Origin: Gammaproteobacteria bacterium RIFCSPHIGHO2_12_FULL_37_34
GTDB taxonomy: Bacteria; Pseudomonadota; Gammaproteobacteria; DSM-16500
Direction of reading: 5' to 3'
DNA: 14,143 nucleotides
NCBI GenBank assembly: GCA_001801495.1
Contig: MGXW01000111.1
Span: 1 to 14,143, forward strand
The position numbers were made by a program, and so were the translations under genes. Under the pieces are notes generated by a model that made no database searches, was not told where the DNA came from, and saw only the letters and a program-made list of their open reading frames with translations. Positions 12,105 to 14,143 of this stretch are shown piece after piece; position 1 is the stretch's first letter, and each line of letters opens with the position of its first letter.

Positions 12105-13757
12105 TTACATCATGCCATCCATACCACCCATACCGCCCATACCACCACCATGACCACCTGCACCCATTGGGGCTTCTTCCTTAGGTAGTTCGGTTACCAT
12201 ACATTCAGTGGTAATCATTAAACCTGCAACGGAAGCTGCTTGCTGTAATGCGGTACGTGTTACTTTAGTTGGATCTAAAATACCCATATCCAACATATCG
12301 CCATATTGGCCAGTTGCAGCATTAAAGCCATAGTTACCTTTGCCTTCAAGTACTTTGTTCAAGATAACGGATGCTTCATAACCAGCATTGGCAACAATTT
12401 GACGTAATGGGGCTTCTAATGCACGACTAACGAGTTGAATACCAACTGTTTGCGCTTCATTATCACCTTTAGCAGCTTTGAGAATTTGCATGACACGGAT
12501 CAAAGCTACACCGCCACCAGGTACGACACCTTCTTCAACGGCTGCGCGTGTTGCGTGTAAGGCATCTTCAACGCGAGCTTTCTTTTCTTTCATTTCAATT
12601 TCAGAAGCAGCGCCTACTTTAATAACGGCTACACCACCAGCCAATTTAGCCACACGTTCTTGCAGTTTTTCACGATCGTAGTCTGAAGATGTATCGGCAA
12701 CACGAGAACGTAATTGTTGAATACGATCTTGAATGTCGCGTTTGTCGCCAGCGCCATCAATAATAGTGGTATTATCTTTGGTGATGAGGATGCGCTTAGC
12801 TGATCCCAAATCTTTCAGAACAGTTGATTCGAGTGTGCGACCTACTTCTTCAGCAATCACTTGTGCTTTAGTTAAGATAGCAACATCTTGCAACATCTCT
12901 TTGCGACGATCACCAAAACCAGGAGCTTTCACCGCGCACACTTTGACGATACCGCGCATGTGGTTCACAACGAGGGTAGCTAATGCTTCACCTTCAACAT
13001 CTTCAGCAATAATCACCAATGGACGGCCAGATTTTGCAACGGCTTCTAACACAGGTAATAAATCGCGAATAGATGAGATTTTCTTGTCAGTGATTAGAAG
13101 ATAAGGATTATCTAATTCAACAGACATGTTTTGTTGATTGGTAATGAAGTAAGGTGAGAGATAACCACGATCAAATTGCATACCTTCTACCACGTCGAGT
13201 TCATTCTCTAAACCAGAGCCTTCTTCAACTGTGATTACACCTTCTTTACCTACTTTTGCCATCGCATCAGCAATAATACGACCAATAGCTTCGTCGGAGT
13301 TAGCTGAAATGGTGCCAACTTGAGCGATTGCTTTATCGTCTTTGCATGGTACGGAAAACTTTTTGAGTTGCTCAACAGCTTGAATAACTGCTTTATCAAT
13401 ACCACGTTTCAAATCCATAGGATCGTAACCAGCGACGACAAGCTTCAATCCTTCAGAAAAGATTTGTCGACCAAGCACGGTTGCTGTTGTTGTACCGTCA
13501 CCCGCTTCATCAGATGTATGAGAAGCCACTTCTTTAAGCATCTGAGCGCCCATGTTTTTGAATTTGTCTTTGAATTCAATTTCTTTGGCAACTGTCACAC
13601 CGTCTTTCGTAACGAGCGGAGCACCAAATGATTTGTCGATTACCACATTGCGGCCTCGTGGCCCCATGGTAATCTGTACAGCATCAGCAAGGTCTTTTAC
13701 CCCTGCCAGCATAAGTTGGCGAGCGTTTTCACTAAAACGCAATTCTTTAGCAGCCAT
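12105..13757 (-). CDS. groEL: Chaperonin GroEL (60 kDa)
   Basis: The cytoplasmic folding chaperonin, which forms a 14-mer double ring capped by GroES. It has 550 residues, the normal length. ATP-site features are intact: D52 in TKDGVTVAKE, GDGTTTATV at 86-94 with D87, and the family signature AAVEEGVVPGGG. The third catalytic aspartate is in RVEDALHATRAA. The C-terminus carries the Gly-Gly-Met tail GGGMGGMGGMDGMM, with GAGGHG before it. AGAGGA at 13770-13765, seven bases before the ATG, is the ribosome site. It lies 36 bases downstream of groES in the classic operon. Part of its 3' end is duplicated at 11114-11214. Confidence 0.98.
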   Translation of the reverse strand: MAAKELRFSENARQLMLAGVKDLADAVQITMGPRGRNVVIDKSFGAPLVTKDGVTVAKEIEFKDKFKNMGAQMLKEVASHTSDEAGDGTTTATVLGRQIFSEGLKLVVAGYDPMDLKRGIDKAVIQAVEQLKKFSVPCKDDKAIAQVGTISANSDEAIGRIIADAMAKVGKEGVITVEEGSGLENELDVVEGMQFDRGYLSPYFITNQQNMSVELDNPYLLITDKKISSIRDLLPVLEAVAKSGRPLVIIAEDVEGEALATLVVNHMRGIVKVCAVKAPGFGDRRKEMLQDVAILTKAQVIAEEVGRTLESTVLKDLGSAKRILITKDNTTIIDGAGDKRDIQDRIQQLRSRVADTSSDYDREKLQERVAKLAGGVAVIKVGAASEIEMKEKKARVEDALHATRAAVEEGVVPGGGVALIRVMQILKAAKGDNEAQTVGIQLVSRALEAPLRQIVANAGYEASVILNKVLEGKGNYGFNAATGQYGDMLDMGILDPTKVTRTALQQAASVAGLMITTECMVTELPKEEAPMGAGGHGGGMGGMGGMDGMM

Positions 13758-13793
13758 AATAATTTCCTCTTTAATAAATTAAACGAATTCCAC

Positions 13794-14096
13794 TTACTCG
13801 ATGACACCCAGGACATCTTCTTCGCGCATGACAAGGTACTCTTTGTCATCAAGTTTGATGCTTGTTCCAGCATATTTACCGAACAATACCTTATCACCGA
13901 CTTTAAGTTGCAGTGGCTGTAATTTACCATCAACATGTTTTCCGCTACCAGCAAAAGCAATAATGCCTTCCACTGGCTTATCTTTGTCAGCACTGTCTGG
14001 TAATACAATGCCACCAGGTGTTTTTGTTTCCATTTCCTTCGCTTCAACCGCGACTCGATCAGCTAATAGGCGGATCTTTGGAGTAATTTTAGACAT
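13794..14096 (-). CDS. groES: Co-chaperonin GroES (10 kDa)
   Basis: The heptameric lid of GroEL. It has 100 residues, slightly longer than the ~96 of many relatives because of an extra few residues at the start (MSKITPKIRLLADRV). The mobile loop that contacts GroEL is in METKTPGGIVLPDSA (about 22-36), and KVGDKVLFGKYAGT with DVLGVIE at the end fits the family. AAGGAG at 14110-14105, eight bases before the ATG, is a strong ribosome site. Only about 30 A+T-rich bases remain upstream in the window, and I see no sigma-32 heat-shock promoter in them; it may lie beyond the edge. Confidence 0.97.
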   Translation of the reverse strand: MSKITPKIRLLADRVAVEAKEMETKTPGGIVLPDSADKDKPVEGIIAFAGSGKHVDGKLQPLQLKVGDKVLFGKYAGTSIKLDDKEYLVMREEDVLGVIE

Positions 14097-14143
14097 ATTT
14101 CACTCTCCTTTTATATAAAATAAAGTTAAGACTATCTTTTTAC

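Noticed and set aside
12733..13104. + strand open frame of 123 codons inside groEL
   Set aside because: It is antisense to a conserved coding region and resembles no protein family.
1..14143. CRISPR array, tRNA or transposase
   Set aside because: No regularly spaced repeats, cloverleaf sequences or transposase/integrase motifs were found on either strand.

Overview
The window looks like a stretch of chromosome from an A+T-rich gammaproteobacterium. The GroEL, malate dehydrogenase and HemW sequences have a Legionella/Coxiella flavour. An F-box protein gene, two Phd-type antitoxin/PIN toxin pairs and two small outer-membrane barrels also suit a host-associated member of the Legionellales (Coxiellaceae-like). 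This placement is inference from remembered protein sequences and was not computed.

Layout. At 45-1656 the ribosome-assembly GTPase gene rsgA overlaps the tRNA methyltransferase gene trmB on the + strand. A secreted beta-barrel gene follows (1774-2460). On the - strand lies hemW (4366-3200), followed downstream by a Phd-type antitoxin/PIN toxin pair (3137-2476) with its own operator-like DNA. mdh (4426-5412) diverges from hemW; its likely promoter lies across the start of hemW. It converges, with a 4-base overlap, on a ZIP-family metal transporter (6179-5409).

The 6.2-9.2 kb part is the accessory-looking core. It holds an F-box protein with a C-terminal membrane hairpin (6253-6948), a 422-residue protein I do not recognise (8237-6969), a very small predicted lipoprotein (8382-8468) and a second outer-membrane barrel (8486-9130) closed by a strong hairpin. 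A site-2-protease-family membrane protein follows (9227-9883).

At 9.9-12.1 kb is a rearranged patch. A perfect 23-bp inverted repeat carries a promoter that seems to start transcription at the ATG of an AAA-type ATPase (DUF4143 family, 9973-11121). The end of that gene runs into a decayed antisense copy of the last part of groEL (11114-11214). A second antitoxin/PIN toxin pair follows (11335-11948). After it, a 23-base piece of the ATPase tail recurs (12004-12026) just before the groEL terminator. The toxin pair is therefore bracketed by two copies of the ATPase-tail/groEL-tail junction, the first with an internal deletion.

The window closes with the groES-groEL chaperonin operon on the - strand (14096-12105). 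No tRNA, rRNA, CRISPR array or transposase was seen, and no gene-free stretch exceeds about 250 bases. The candidates most worth following are the inverted repeat with a leaderless ATPase mRNA, the duplication around the second toxin pair, the tiny lipoprotein, and the F-box gene next to an unknown gene.
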